DNA from: an uncultured Lachnospiraceae bacterium
GTDB lineage: Bacteria; Bacillota; Clostridia; Lachnospirales; Lachnospiraceae
Reading direction: 5' to 3'
DNA length: 64,000 nucleotides
Assembly (NCBI GenBank): GCA_910584965.1
Contig: CAJUDZ010000002.1
Span: 62,001 to 126,000, forward strand
The position numbers and the translations under genes were made by a program. Shown one piece after another: positions 42,289 through 50,156 of this stretch. The notes under the pieces were generated by a model. That model was given only the letters and a program-made list of their open reading frames with translations. It made no database searches and was not told the DNA's origin. Each line of letters opens with the position of its first letter. Position 1 is the first letter of the stretch.

Positions 42289-43830
42289 ATGGGAAAGAAA
42301 CCGGCAGTATTAATGATTTTAGACGGCTACGGCCTGAACGGAAAGACAGAGGGGAATGCGGTGGCGCAGGCCAATACGCCCGTTATGGACAAACTGATGA
42401 AGGAATGTCCCTTTGTGGAGGGAAATGCAAGCGGTATGGCGGTAGGCCTTCCGGACGGCCAGATGGGAAATTCCGAGGTCGGACATTTGAATATGGGCGC
42501 GGGCCGCATCGTATATCAGGAACTGACCAGAATTACGAAAGAAATTCAGGACGGTACTTTTTTTGAGAATCCGGCTTTGCTGGATGCCGTAAATAACTGC
42601 AAGAAGAACGATTCTTCTCTTCATATGTACGGGCTTATATCGGACGGCGGCGTACACAGCCACAATACACATTTGTACGGTCTGCTGGAACTTGCCAGAA
42701 GAAACGGTCTGGAAAAAGTTTATGTGCATGCTTTCCTGGACGGACGCGATACGCCGCCGGCGAGCGGAAAAGGGTTCGTGGAAGATCTGGAAGCGGAGAT
42801 GAAGAAGATCGGCGTCGGTGAAGTCGCTACCGTAACGGGCCGTTACTATGCGATGGACAGAGATAACAACTATGACAGAGTGCAGAAAGCCTATGCTGCG
42901 CTGACAAAGGGAGAAGGCCTTGAGGCGGCGAGCGCGCCGGAAGGGATTCAGGCTTCCTATGACAGGGAGGAAACGGACGAATTTGTAAAACCTACCGTTG
43001 TGATGAAGAACGGCGCTCCCGTTGCAACGATCAAAGACGGCGATTCCGTGATCTTTTTCAATTTCAGACCGGACAGAGCAAGAGAGATTACGAGAAGTTT
43101 CTGCGACGATGATTTCAAGGGCTTTGACAGAGGAAAGAGACTGGATATCACTTATGTCTGCTTCTCCGACTATGACCCGACAATTCCGAATAAGGAAGTG
43201 GCGTTCCATAAGATCGCCGTTACCAATACGTTCGGCGAATGGCTTGCGGCTCATCATATGAAACAGGCAAGAATCGCGGAAACGGAAAAATATGCGCATG
43301 TAACGTTCTTTTTTAACGGCGGCGTGGAAGAGCCGAACGAGGGGGAACACCGTATTTTGGTCAATTCCCCGAAAGACGTTGCGACTTATGATCTGAAACC
43401 TCAGATGAGCGCTTATGAAGTGTGCGATAATCTGGTAAAAGCGATTAAATCCGGCGAATACGATGTGATTATCATCAATTTTGCGAATCCGGATATGGTA
43501 GGACATACGGGCGTGGAATCCGCGGCGATTAAGGCGGTGGAAGCAGTTGACGAATGCGTCGGAAAAGCTGTCGATGCGGTTAAGGAAGTGGACGGCGTGC
43601 TGTTTATCTGTGCTGATCACGGCAATGCGGAACAGCTGATCGATTACGAAACGGGAACGCCTTTTACCGCGCATACGACAAATCCCGTGCCTTTTATTCT
43701 CGTTAATGCTGATCCCGCTTACAAACTGCGCGAAGGCGGATGCCTGGCGGATATCGTGCCGACATTGATCGAGCTGATGGGTATGGAGCAGCCTGTGGAG
43801 ATGACGGGAAAATCTTTATTGGTAAAATAA
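42289..43830 (+). CDS. gpmI: 2,3-bisphosphoglycerate-independent phosphoglycerate mutase
   Basis: The 513-residue enzyme interconverts 3- and 2-phosphoglycerate in glycolysis, using two manganese ions. The alkaline-phosphatase-like fold shows VLMILDGYGLN, the nucleophile Ser in GQMGNSEVGHLNMGAGR, FLDGRDTPP, FRPDRARE and metal ligands in NFANPDMVGHTG and CADHGNAEQL. Length is typical. AAAGGAG precedes the ATG. A dyad at its promoter suggests glycolytic regulation. Confidence 0.97.
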   Translation: MGKKPAVLMILDGYGLNGKTEGNAVAQANTPVMDKLMKECPFVEGNASGMAVGLPDGQMGNSEVGHLNMGAGRIVYQELTRITKEIQDGTFFENPALLDAVNNCKKNDSSLHMYGLISDGGVHSHNTHLYGLLELARRNGLEKVYVHAFLDGRDTPPASGKGFVEDLEAEMKKIGVGEVATVTGRYYAMDRDNNYDRVQKAYAALTKGEGLEAASAPEGIQASYDREETDEFVKPTVVMKNGAPVATIKDGDSVIFFNFRPDRAREITRSFCDDDFKGFDRGKRLDITYVCFSDYDPTIPNKEVAFHKIAVTNTFGEWLAAHHMKQARIAETEKYAHVTFFFNGGVEEPNEGEHRILVNSPKDVATYDLKPQMSAYEVCDNLVKAIKSGEYDVIIINFANPDMVGHTGVESAAIKAVEAVDECVGKAVDAVKEVDGVLFICADHGNAEQLIDYETGTPFTAHTTNPVPFILVNADPAYKLREGGCLADIVPTLIELMGMEQPVEMTGKSLLVK

Positions 43831-43859
43831 ATCTGGATTTATATCGAAAAGGTAATGGA

Positions 43860-43885
43860 AAAGCCGGGCGTTCTGCCCGGCTTTA
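43860..43885 (+). terminator. Terminator after gpmI
   Basis: AAGCCGGGC pairs with GCCCGGCTT around a five-base loop (43861-43883), with a short T run. It lies between the converging gpmI and GH42 genes and may serve both. Confidence 0.75.
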
Positions 43886-43947
43886 TCGGTTTACGGAAAG
43901 CTGCTGTAATCGCAGCCTGCGTTTTTCATTCGATGCTGTTCAAGCGA

Positions 43948-46029
43948 TTATAATACTTCATAAACGGCCGTGCCGAAAGCGGGGAGCGTCTGTCCGCCGC
44001 TGACTTCCCGATTTTCATAAAGAAAACGCATTTTCTTTTTCAGAACGAAAGTAATTTCAGCCGGGCGGAAATTGAGGGCGAACAGGAACGATCTGCCGTC
44101 TTTCCTGCGGAGCGTCAGTTCTACGTCCCGGCCGTCAGCCTCGATCAGTTCAGCAAAAGGAGATACGACGCCGGCATAATGTAAAAGTCCGGGCAGGCTT
44201 TCTCTGGAAAAGGCGCTTCCGAGATGGAGCGTCCGTCCCTTTCCCATCCGGTGTTCCGTCAGGGCAGCTTCTCCCGCGTAATAGCCGTTTGCGTAACGGG
44301 CGAGCACGTCCGTGCCGGGAAGCGGCGTCAGAACATCGTTGAAAACGGGCATGGAAAGGCGGGAGCCGTTCCAGTCGGCATAAATATCTTCTTCTGCCGG
44401 ACTCGTATAAGTAAAGTCACGGACGTCCGTTCCGGTGAGCTCCTGCAAAAGGCCGGGCTGGGGCAGCATTTCGCAGATGCCGTATGTATTTTTCAGGCCG
44501 CTTCTGCATCCGAGAATCAGGGTGCCGCCCTGTTCCACATAGGCCCTGAGCAGCGCAGCCCGCTCCTTGCTCATGATGAGCGGATGGGGATAGAGCAGAA
44601 CCGGATACCGCGTAAGCTCGGAGAGCGTGCTGTCCTTTTGCAGATACAGGACGTCGTAAGGCAGATTGGAAAGTTCCGCGCCGGCAAAAATTTCATTGTC
44701 GCTGTAAGACGCGATTCGTTCATGCCAGATATCGGCTTCCATATCCCATATATTGTCATAGTCTTTCAGAAGACCGAAAGAAGACACATAATCCGCATTG
44801 CAAAGCGGCGAAAGCGTTTGAAATTTTGTATAAAAATCTTTTACTTCCCGCAGTTTCCGATTCTCTCTGTTGTCGTAATCCAGAATCCCGTGCCAGTACA
44901 GCTCCGTGCCGAAGGTACAGGTCCGCCACCGGAAAAAGGAGATGAAATCCGCGCCGTGCGCCACGCTCTGCATGGCCCAGAGAGTGAGCTGTCCGGGTCT
45001 TGGAGCAGGCCCCTCCATTCTGGCGGTCCACCCGCCTGCGCCGGACTGCTGCTCCATAATGCCGTAGTGCGGGCAGATGGAACGGACCTCATTCTGGTTT
45101 TTGGAATTCCAGCGGTCGCATAAAGGATCCTTATCCGGCTGCGTGCCGAGTCCGAAGGCAAAATTCGGATAAGAATCATACATATAAATGTCCAGGCATT
45201 CTTTCGTCATCCGATGGTTGTCGATATGGGAGAACATGCCGTTGGTGGTGATAAAATCTCCCGGTTTGATATACCGGCGCAGAATGTCCGCCTGCATTTT
45301 GCAGAAACGGAAGGTGCTTTCCGCAAGAAAACGGCAGTAATCCAGCTTCATATGCGGATTAACGCCCTGTGCCGGGGTAAGGCGGGGAAGATGAACTTCT
45401 TTCCAGTCCGTATAAGTCTGATTCCAGAAAACCGTTCCCCATGCCTGATTCAGGGCATTCAGCGTTTCGTATTTTTCCTGTAAAAAGGCGCGGAAAGCCG
45501 TATCGTCCGCTTCCGAATAAAAATCCCGAAGCTCGCAGTTCAGTTCATTATCGATCTGCCAGCCGATGACGGCCGGATGGGGGCCGTAGTGCATGGCGCT
45601 CTGTGTTACGATCTTCCGGCAATAGTCCTGATAGACGGGAGAATTGTAATTATAGTGCTTTCTGCACCCGTGCCGGTAGAGAACGCCGTCCATTCTTGCG
45701 TTTAATACCTCCTCATGCGCTTCCGTCAGCCAGGCCGGCGGAGTGGCCGTGGGTGTGGAGAAAATGACATTCATCTTTTGTTCCAGACACAGATTCAGGA
45801 AACGGTCAAAAAAAGAAAAATCAAATTCGTTTTCCGCAGGCTCTATTTTGCTCCATGCAAACTCGGCGACGCGGATAACGGAAATGCCGGATTCCTTCAT
45901 GCGCGCCAGATCATCGGCCCATAAGTTTTCGTCCCAGTGTTCGGGATAATAGCATACGCCCATCGTCATATGATCCCATGAGAACTGTTGTTTATCGTTT
46001 GGGAAACTTTTTTTAAACGCTGTATCCAT
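43948..46029 (-). CDS. Beta-galactosidase, glycoside hydrolase family 42
   Basis: The 693-residue enzyme has the GH42 order: N-terminal barrel start MGVCYYPEHWDENLW, RVAEFAWSKIEP, acid/base Glu in IGWQIDNELNCEL, nucleophile Glu in YGIMEQQSGAGGW, then a trimerisation domain and a beta C-terminal domain. It hydrolyses terminal beta-galactosides such as galacto-oligosaccharides. No signal peptide is present, so it is intracellular. GGAGG precedes the ATG. It is divergent from the EAL gene. Confidence 0.95.
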   Translation of the reverse strand: MDTAFKKSFPNDKQQFSWDHMTMGVCYYPEHWDENLWADDLARMKESGISVIRVAEFAWSKIEPAENEFDFSFFDRFLNLCLEQKMNVIFSTPTATPPAWLTEAHEEVLNARMDGVLYRHGCRKHYNYNSPVYQDYCRKIVTQSAMHYGPHPAVIGWQIDNELNCELRDFYSEADDTAFRAFLQEKYETLNALNQAWGTVFWNQTYTDWKEVHLPRLTPAQGVNPHMKLDYCRFLAESTFRFCKMQADILRRYIKPGDFITTNGMFSHIDNHRMTKECLDIYMYDSYPNFAFGLGTQPDKDPLCDRWNSKNQNEVRSICPHYGIMEQQSGAGGWTARMEGPAPRPGQLTLWAMQSVAHGADFISFFRWRTCTFGTELYWHGILDYDNRENRKLREVKDFYTKFQTLSPLCNADYVSSFGLLKDYDNIWDMEADIWHERIASYSDNEIFAGAELSNLPYDVLYLQKDSTLSELTRYPVLLYPHPLIMSKERAALLRAYVEQGGTLILGCRSGLKNTYGICEMLPQPGLLQELTGTDVRDFTYTSPAEEDIYADWNGSRLSMPVFNDVLTPLPGTDVLARYANGYYAGEAALTEHRMGKGRTLHLGSAFSRESLPGLLHYAGVVSPFAELIEADGRDVELTLRRKDGRSFLFALNFRPAEITFVLKKKMRFLYENREVSGGQTLPAFGTAVYEVL

Positions 46030-46059
46030 TAGATACCTCCAAAGTGTTTTGATGTATCG

Positions 46060-46088
46060 ATTGTACTATTTTGAGCCGGATTTGTCAA
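46060..46088 (-). promoter_or_regulatory. Promoter of the GH42 gene
   Basis: On the minus strand TTGACA (46088-46083) and TACAAT (46065-46060) are exactly 17 bases apart, a near-consensus sigma-A promoter about 30 bases from the gene start. Confidence 0.8.
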
Positions 46089-46127
46089 AAATTTGAGCTG
46101 AATTTTGGGAAAAATGAGAACAGGGGC

Positions 46128-46156
46128 TATCCACGAAGGAAAAATCATTGTATAAT
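46128..46156 (+). promoter_or_regulatory. Promoter of the EAL gene
   Basis: TATAAT lies at 46151-46156, with a weak -35 (TATCCA) 17 bases before. It would give a leader of about 165 bases. I found no c-di-GMP riboswitch pattern in that leader. Confidence 0.5.
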
Positions 46157-46328
46157 AAGACTAATGCACGATTGTTTTTTGGTATATGCCTGTAAAAGAT
46201 GCTGAAACTATATTGTGTATTCGAAGTCACGAAACAGTTTTCCGTTATAACAGGTTCTTTATAGAAACAACGGTTTTTTGAGGAACCGGAAATACGGGAC
46301 AGGTTACAGAAGGGCATAATGACTGATT

Positions 46329-48545
46329 ATGAAACGTAAGAGGGAGTCGATTTTTAAAGCGGGGTATGTCATCGGCCTGCTGATTATCAGCGTCGCGGCT
46401 TTCATGTGGTATTCCCATAAGTTAAAGGATGAACTGCGCGGGCTTGTGCGGAATACGTTAAAGGAAGTGTCCAACCAGAACGTTCTCGTCATGCAGAAAG
46501 AAATAGAATGGGATCTGGCGGCGCTGGAAGAGATTGCGGAAAGAATCAGCGCGATGGGGGAGACGGACGAAGGTGAGATTCTGGATGTCCTGAGACGGAT
46601 TGAAGAACGCTATTCTTTTAAAAGATTTGGATTCTGCCGGGCGGACGGCATTGTGCATACGACGGTCGATGAAATGGCGGATGTATCGGAGCGGGAATAT
46701 TTCAGGGCTTCCATGCAGGGAGAAAGCTATATCTCCGATCCGCTGATTGACATCATGGACGGAGAAGAGATTATCGTTTTCAGCGCACCGATCAAAAGCG
46801 ACGGCGAGGTGATCGGAGTTTTGTGCGCGCCTTACCGGATGGACGGGCTGAAGGAAATACTGGAGGTATCTTCCTTTGAGGGGGAAGGCTATACTTATGT
46901 TATAGAGCGCGACGGCGACAAGATTGTGGATTCCACGCACCCCACCAGTTTCCGGAATATGACCAATATTTTCAAATCCATGACGGAAGCGGACGAACGA
47001 AATGATCAGGCGGTGGAAGATTTAAAGCTGCTCTTGGATGCCGGTCAGACCGGGTATGTTATTTTTTATAACAAAGTCGGCAAATACATGTATGCGACGC
47101 CGCTCGGCATCAAGGACTGGTTCCTGATCGACGTTGTGCCCGTCGATTTTATGGAAAATACATCGAATTATATCATCAACAGGACTTATATCATGTGCGG
47201 AATCCTGGCGGTTGTCTGCGCCGTTATCGCTTTTCTGATTATGAGTGAGGAGCGAAGGAAGAAACAGCGGATACAGAACCTTCTTTATGTAGACGAGCTG
47301 ACCGGAGGGAATACGCTGGCAAGATTCAAGATAGAAGTCGAACGCAGGATGCAGGTACACTATAAGAAACTCGCGATTATTATGATGGATCTGGATGATT
47401 TTAAGCTGGTCAATGAACTGTTCGGCTATGAAGAAGGAAATAAAGTGCTGCGTTTCCTTTCCAGAACGCTGAAGGAAAGCTGCTGCGACGGGGAATTTAC
47501 AGGCAGAAGCAATGCGGACCGTTTTTATATCCTGTTTCTTTATGAAGAAGAGAAAGAAATCAAACAGCGGATTTTAAAACTGGCGGAGAACATTCAGCGT
47601 CTGCGCATGTCAGAGACAATGGAATATCTGCTGCATCCGGTGTTCGGCATATACTATGTGAAGGCGGGAGACGACAATGTCGAAGACATGATGGACTGCG
47701 CAGCCCTTGCCCACAATATGGCGAAACAGGCAAGAAACAGCACCTATAAAGTGTATACGGATGAGATTAAAGAAAAGGAGCTGCAAAAAAAGCAGCTTTC
47801 CGATCAGATCGAGCATGCTTACCGGAATCACGAATTTATCGTTTATTATCAGCCGAAGTACGATTCCATAACGCGGAAGCTGGCGGGGGCGGAAGCGCTT
47901 GTCCGCTGGAGAAGAGCCGACGGACAGATGGTATCGCCGGGTCTGTTTGTTCCGCTGGCGGAAGAGAGCGGTTTTGTCTGTAAACTGGATGAATATGTAT
48001 TCCGGGAAGTCTGCCTTGCCCAGAAACGGTGGATGGATAAGGGACTCGATATTGTGCCGGTGTCCGTCAACCTGTCGAGGCGGCATCTGGACAATCCGGA
48101 ATTTATCAACGAATACAAGGCGATTCTCGATGAATCCGGCGTGCCCATCGAATATATCCAGCTTGAGATTACGGAAAGCGCCATGTTCGAGAAAAAGGAG
48201 GACTTTGTACAGATTATGGAACGCCTGCACGATCTGGGCTTTATGATTCTGATGGACGATTTCGGGACGGGATATTCTTCCCTGATGATGTTAAAGTCCA
48301 TACCGATCGATGTAATGAAGCTGGATAAGAGTTTCGTCGATGATTATGACGATGAAAGAGGCGAACGCATTATCCGCTGCGTTATGCGCATGGCCCAGGA
48401 TTTGAGCATCGCGATCACGGCGGAAGGCGTGGAGACGGAGGCGCAGTACAGGTTCTTAACGAGCGTTGGCTGCGATACGATTCAGGGATACTACTTTGCA
48501 AGACCCATGCCGGAAGAAGAGTACGAACTGCGGATGCAGGCGTAA
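46329..48545 (+). CDS. Membrane c-di-GMP phosphodiesterase with Cache sensor and degenerate GGDEF
   Basis: The 738-residue protein has TM1 (about 10-28), an extracellular Cache-like domain (FGFCRADGIVHTTVDEMADV, EREYFRASMQGESYISDPL), TM2 (about 282-305), a GGDEF domain and an EAL domain. The GGDEF active-site loop reads RSNADRF, so cyclase activity is lost. The EAL site is intact: GAEALVRWRR, VSVNLSRRHL, LEITESAM, MDDFGTGYSSL, KLDKSFV, AEGVETEAQ and IQGYYFARPMP. It should hydrolyse c-di-GMP in response to an external small molecule, perhaps with the dead GGDEF domain binding GTP as a regulator. Confidence 0.92.
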   Translation: MKRKRESIFKAGYVIGLLIISVAAFMWYSHKLKDELRGLVRNTLKEVSNQNVLVMQKEIEWDLAALEEIAERISAMGETDEGEILDVLRRIEERYSFKRFGFCRADGIVHTTVDEMADVSEREYFRASMQGESYISDPLIDIMDGEEIIVFSAPIKSDGEVIGVLCAPYRMDGLKEILEVSSFEGEGYTYVIERDGDKIVDSTHPTSFRNMTNIFKSMTEADERNDQAVEDLKLLLDAGQTGYVIFYNKVGKYMYATPLGIKDWFLIDVVPVDFMENTSNYIINRTYIMCGILAVVCAVIAFLIMSEERRKKQRIQNLLYVDELTGGNTLARFKIEVERRMQVHYKKLAIIMMDLDDFKLVNELFGYEEGNKVLRFLSRTLKESCCDGEFTGRSNADRFYILFLYEEEKEIKQRILKLAENIQRLRMSETMEYLLHPVFGIYYVKAGDDNVEDMMDCAALAHNMAKQARNSTYKVYTDEIKEKELQKKQLSDQIEHAYRNHEFIVYYQPKYDSITRKLAGAEALVRWRRADGQMVSPGLFVPLAEESGFVCKLDEYVFREVCLAQKRWMDKGLDIVPVSVNLSRRHLDNPEFINEYKAILDESGVPIEYIQLEITESAMFEKKEDFVQIMERLHDLGFMILMDDFGTGYSSLMMLKSIPIDVMKLDKSFVDDYDDERGERIIRCVMRMAQDLSIAITAEGVETEAQYRFLTSVGCDTIQGYYFARPMPEEEYELRMQA

Positions 48546-48557
48546 GATAAGCAGTAA

Positions 48558-48733
48558 TCCAACAGTCAGACCGGGGCGCGGAGCAGCACATAGTTCCATG
48601 CGGGGCACGCTTCCGCTCCGTGAAAAGCAGCAGCAGATGCTAAGCTCGTAAGAAACCTCGCTAAGCACTGGCGCTTTTCAAGGGCACCCGCATGGAACTA
48701 TGTGCTGCTCCGCGCCCCGGTCTGACTGTTGGA
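48558..48733. repeat. Large inverted repeat with 46-bp perfect arms
   Basis: The arms lie at about 48558-48603 (starting CCAACAGTCAGACCGGGGCG) and 48688-48733 (its exact complement), flanking about 84 bases that contain an inner TGAAAAGC/GCTTTTCA stem and two direct copies of GCTAAGC. The layout is that of a MITE-like element or a large structured RNA or terminator between the EAL and GntR genes. No ORF is inside. Confidence 0.8.
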
Positions 48734-48764
48734 TGAAACAAAATAATGTATTTAAAAAACCCTG

Positions 48765-48821
48765 TTGACAGCGGCAGGGTTTTGTTATATATTAAGTGTA
48801 CTAACAATGATAGTACACTTA
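48765..48821 (+). promoter_or_regulatory. Promoter and GntR operator
   Basis: TTGACA (48765-48770) and TATATT (48788-48793) are 17 bases apart. TAAGTGTACTA (48793-48803) and its perfect inverse TAGTACACTTA (48811-48821) are seven bases apart, just after the -10. This is a typical YtrA-type autoregulatory operator for the next gene. Confidence 0.85.
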
Positions 48822-48837
48822 GAAGAAAGGAGGAACC

Positions 48838-49209
48838 ATGATTATTATAGATTATAAAGACACCAGACCGATCTATGAACAGGTGGCGGAGAAATTTAAA
48901 GCGCTGATTTTGAAGGGTGCCATGCAGGCCGACGAGCAGATGCCTTCGGTGAGAAGTCTGGCGATGGAACTTTCGATTAATCCGAATACGATTCAGAAAG
49001 CTTACACAGAACTGGAGCGTGAAGGGTTTATTTATACGGTGAAGGGAAGAGGCAACTTTATTGCGGGTACGGAGAAGCTGTTGGAAGAGAAAAAGAAATG
49101 CTGTCTGGATGAGATTTTAATTCTGATAAAGGAAATTATGGAATATGGCGTGACCGGAGAAGAAATCCTGTCAGCCGTGCAGCAGGCGGTGTGCGCCGGG
49201 GCAAAATGA
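48838..49209 (+). CDS. GntR-family regulator, YtrA subfamily
   Basis: The 123-residue protein has the winged helix YEQVAEKFKALILKGAMQAD, then EQMPSVRSLAMELSINPNTI and QKAYTELEREGFIYTVKGRG, with only a short C-terminal dimerisation tail, as in YtrA regulators of ABC transporter operons. It is preceded by AAAGGAGG and an operator dyad, and probably represses the operon until an envelope-active compound is present. Confidence 0.92.
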   Translation: MIIIDYKDTRPIYEQVAEKFKALILKGAMQADEQMPSVRSLAMELSINPNTIQKAYTELEREGFIYTVKGRGNFIAGTEKLLEEKKKCCLDEILILIKEIMEYGVTGEEILSAVQQAVCAGAK

Positions 49210-49250
49210 CTGATAACAGGCCGCGGAATGAAGATGGAGAGGAGAAATGT

Positions 49251-50156
49251 ATGATTGAAATTTATAATGTGACCAAGACGTTTGACAATATCAGGGCAGT
49301 AGATACGGTCAGCGTCGTGATCAGAGAAAATACGGTCTTTGGCCTGATCGGAACGAACGGCGCCGGAAAAAGCACCGTGCTTCGTATGATTTCGGGAGTC
49401 CTGAAGCCGGATGAAGGAACGATTGCGGTAGACAGTATGCCGGTTTACGACAATACGGAAACGAAAAAGAAACTGTTCTTTATTGCGGATGAACCCTATT
49501 TTTTTACCGGGGCGAATGCGGAAATGATGGAACATTATTACAGCAGCGTTTATGCGGAATTTAACAGAGATGAGTATTATGACTATTTGAAAAATTTTGA
49601 TCTTGACAGACGCAGAAAGATCGGTACCTTTTCCAAAGGAATGAAGAAACAGCTGGCGCTTTTGCTGGGAATCTGTTCCCATACGAAGTATCTTCTGTGC
49701 GATGAAACGTTCGACGGACTGGATCCGGTGATGCGTCAGGGCATCAAGAGCATTCTGGCAAAAGAGATGGATGAAAGAGGACTTACGCCGGTGATCGCTT
49801 CTCATAACCTGCGGGAACTGGAAGATATCTGTGATCATGTGGGGTTGCTGCACAGAGGCGGCGTTCTGCTTTCAAAAGATCTGGAAGATATGAAGTGTAA
49901 CATTCAGAAGGTACAGTGCGTATTCAAATCTGCAGATGAAGAAATCAAAGCGCTTGGCGGAATGGATATTCTGAAAAAAGAACAGAGGGGGTCGCTCTGC
50001 ACGTTTACGGTGCGGAGTACGAAAGAGGAGATTATGGCGCGTTTTGCAACGGTCGATACGGTGTTTTTCGAGGTGCTCCCCTTATCTTTGGAAGAGATAT
50101 TTATCAGCGAAACGGAGGTAGTGGGTTATGACATCAAAAAACTCATTCTTAGCTAA
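49251..50156 (+). CDS. ABC transporter ATP-binding protein
   Basis: The roughly 301-residue ATPase has Walker A GTNGAGKST, signature FSKGMKKQLALLL (a divergent LSGGQ), Walker B YLLCDETFDGLDP and the H loop ASHNLRE. ATG 49251 has a stronger ribosome site (GGAGAGGAG) than ATG 49206, which overlaps the GntR stop. It energises the permease encoded by the overlapping next gene. Confidence 0.93.
   Translation: MIEIYNVTKTFDNIRAVDTVSVVIRENTVFGLIGTNGAGKSTVLRMISGVLKPDEGTIAVDSMPVYDNTETKKKLFFIADEPYFFTGANAEMMEHYYSSVYAEFNRDEYYDYLKNFDLDRRRKIGTFSKGMKKQLALLLGICSHTKYLLCDETFDGLDPVMRQGIKSILAKEMDERGLTPVIASHNLRELEDICDHVGLLHRGGVLLSKDLEDMKCNIQKVQCVFKSADEEIKALGGMDILKKEQRGSLCTFTVRSTKEEIMARFATVDTVFFEVLPLSLEEIFISETEVVGYDIKKLILS

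Noticed and set aside
42319..43674. 451-residue open frame on the minus strand
   Set aside because: It lies wholly inside gpmI, which has all catalytic motifs; the antisense protein has no family features.
44224..45123. 299-residue open frame on the plus strand
   Set aside because: It is antisense to the GH42 gene, which is intact.
46157..46328. c-di-GMP riboswitch before the EAL gene
   Set aside because: No GEMM-type conserved core could be found in this leader.
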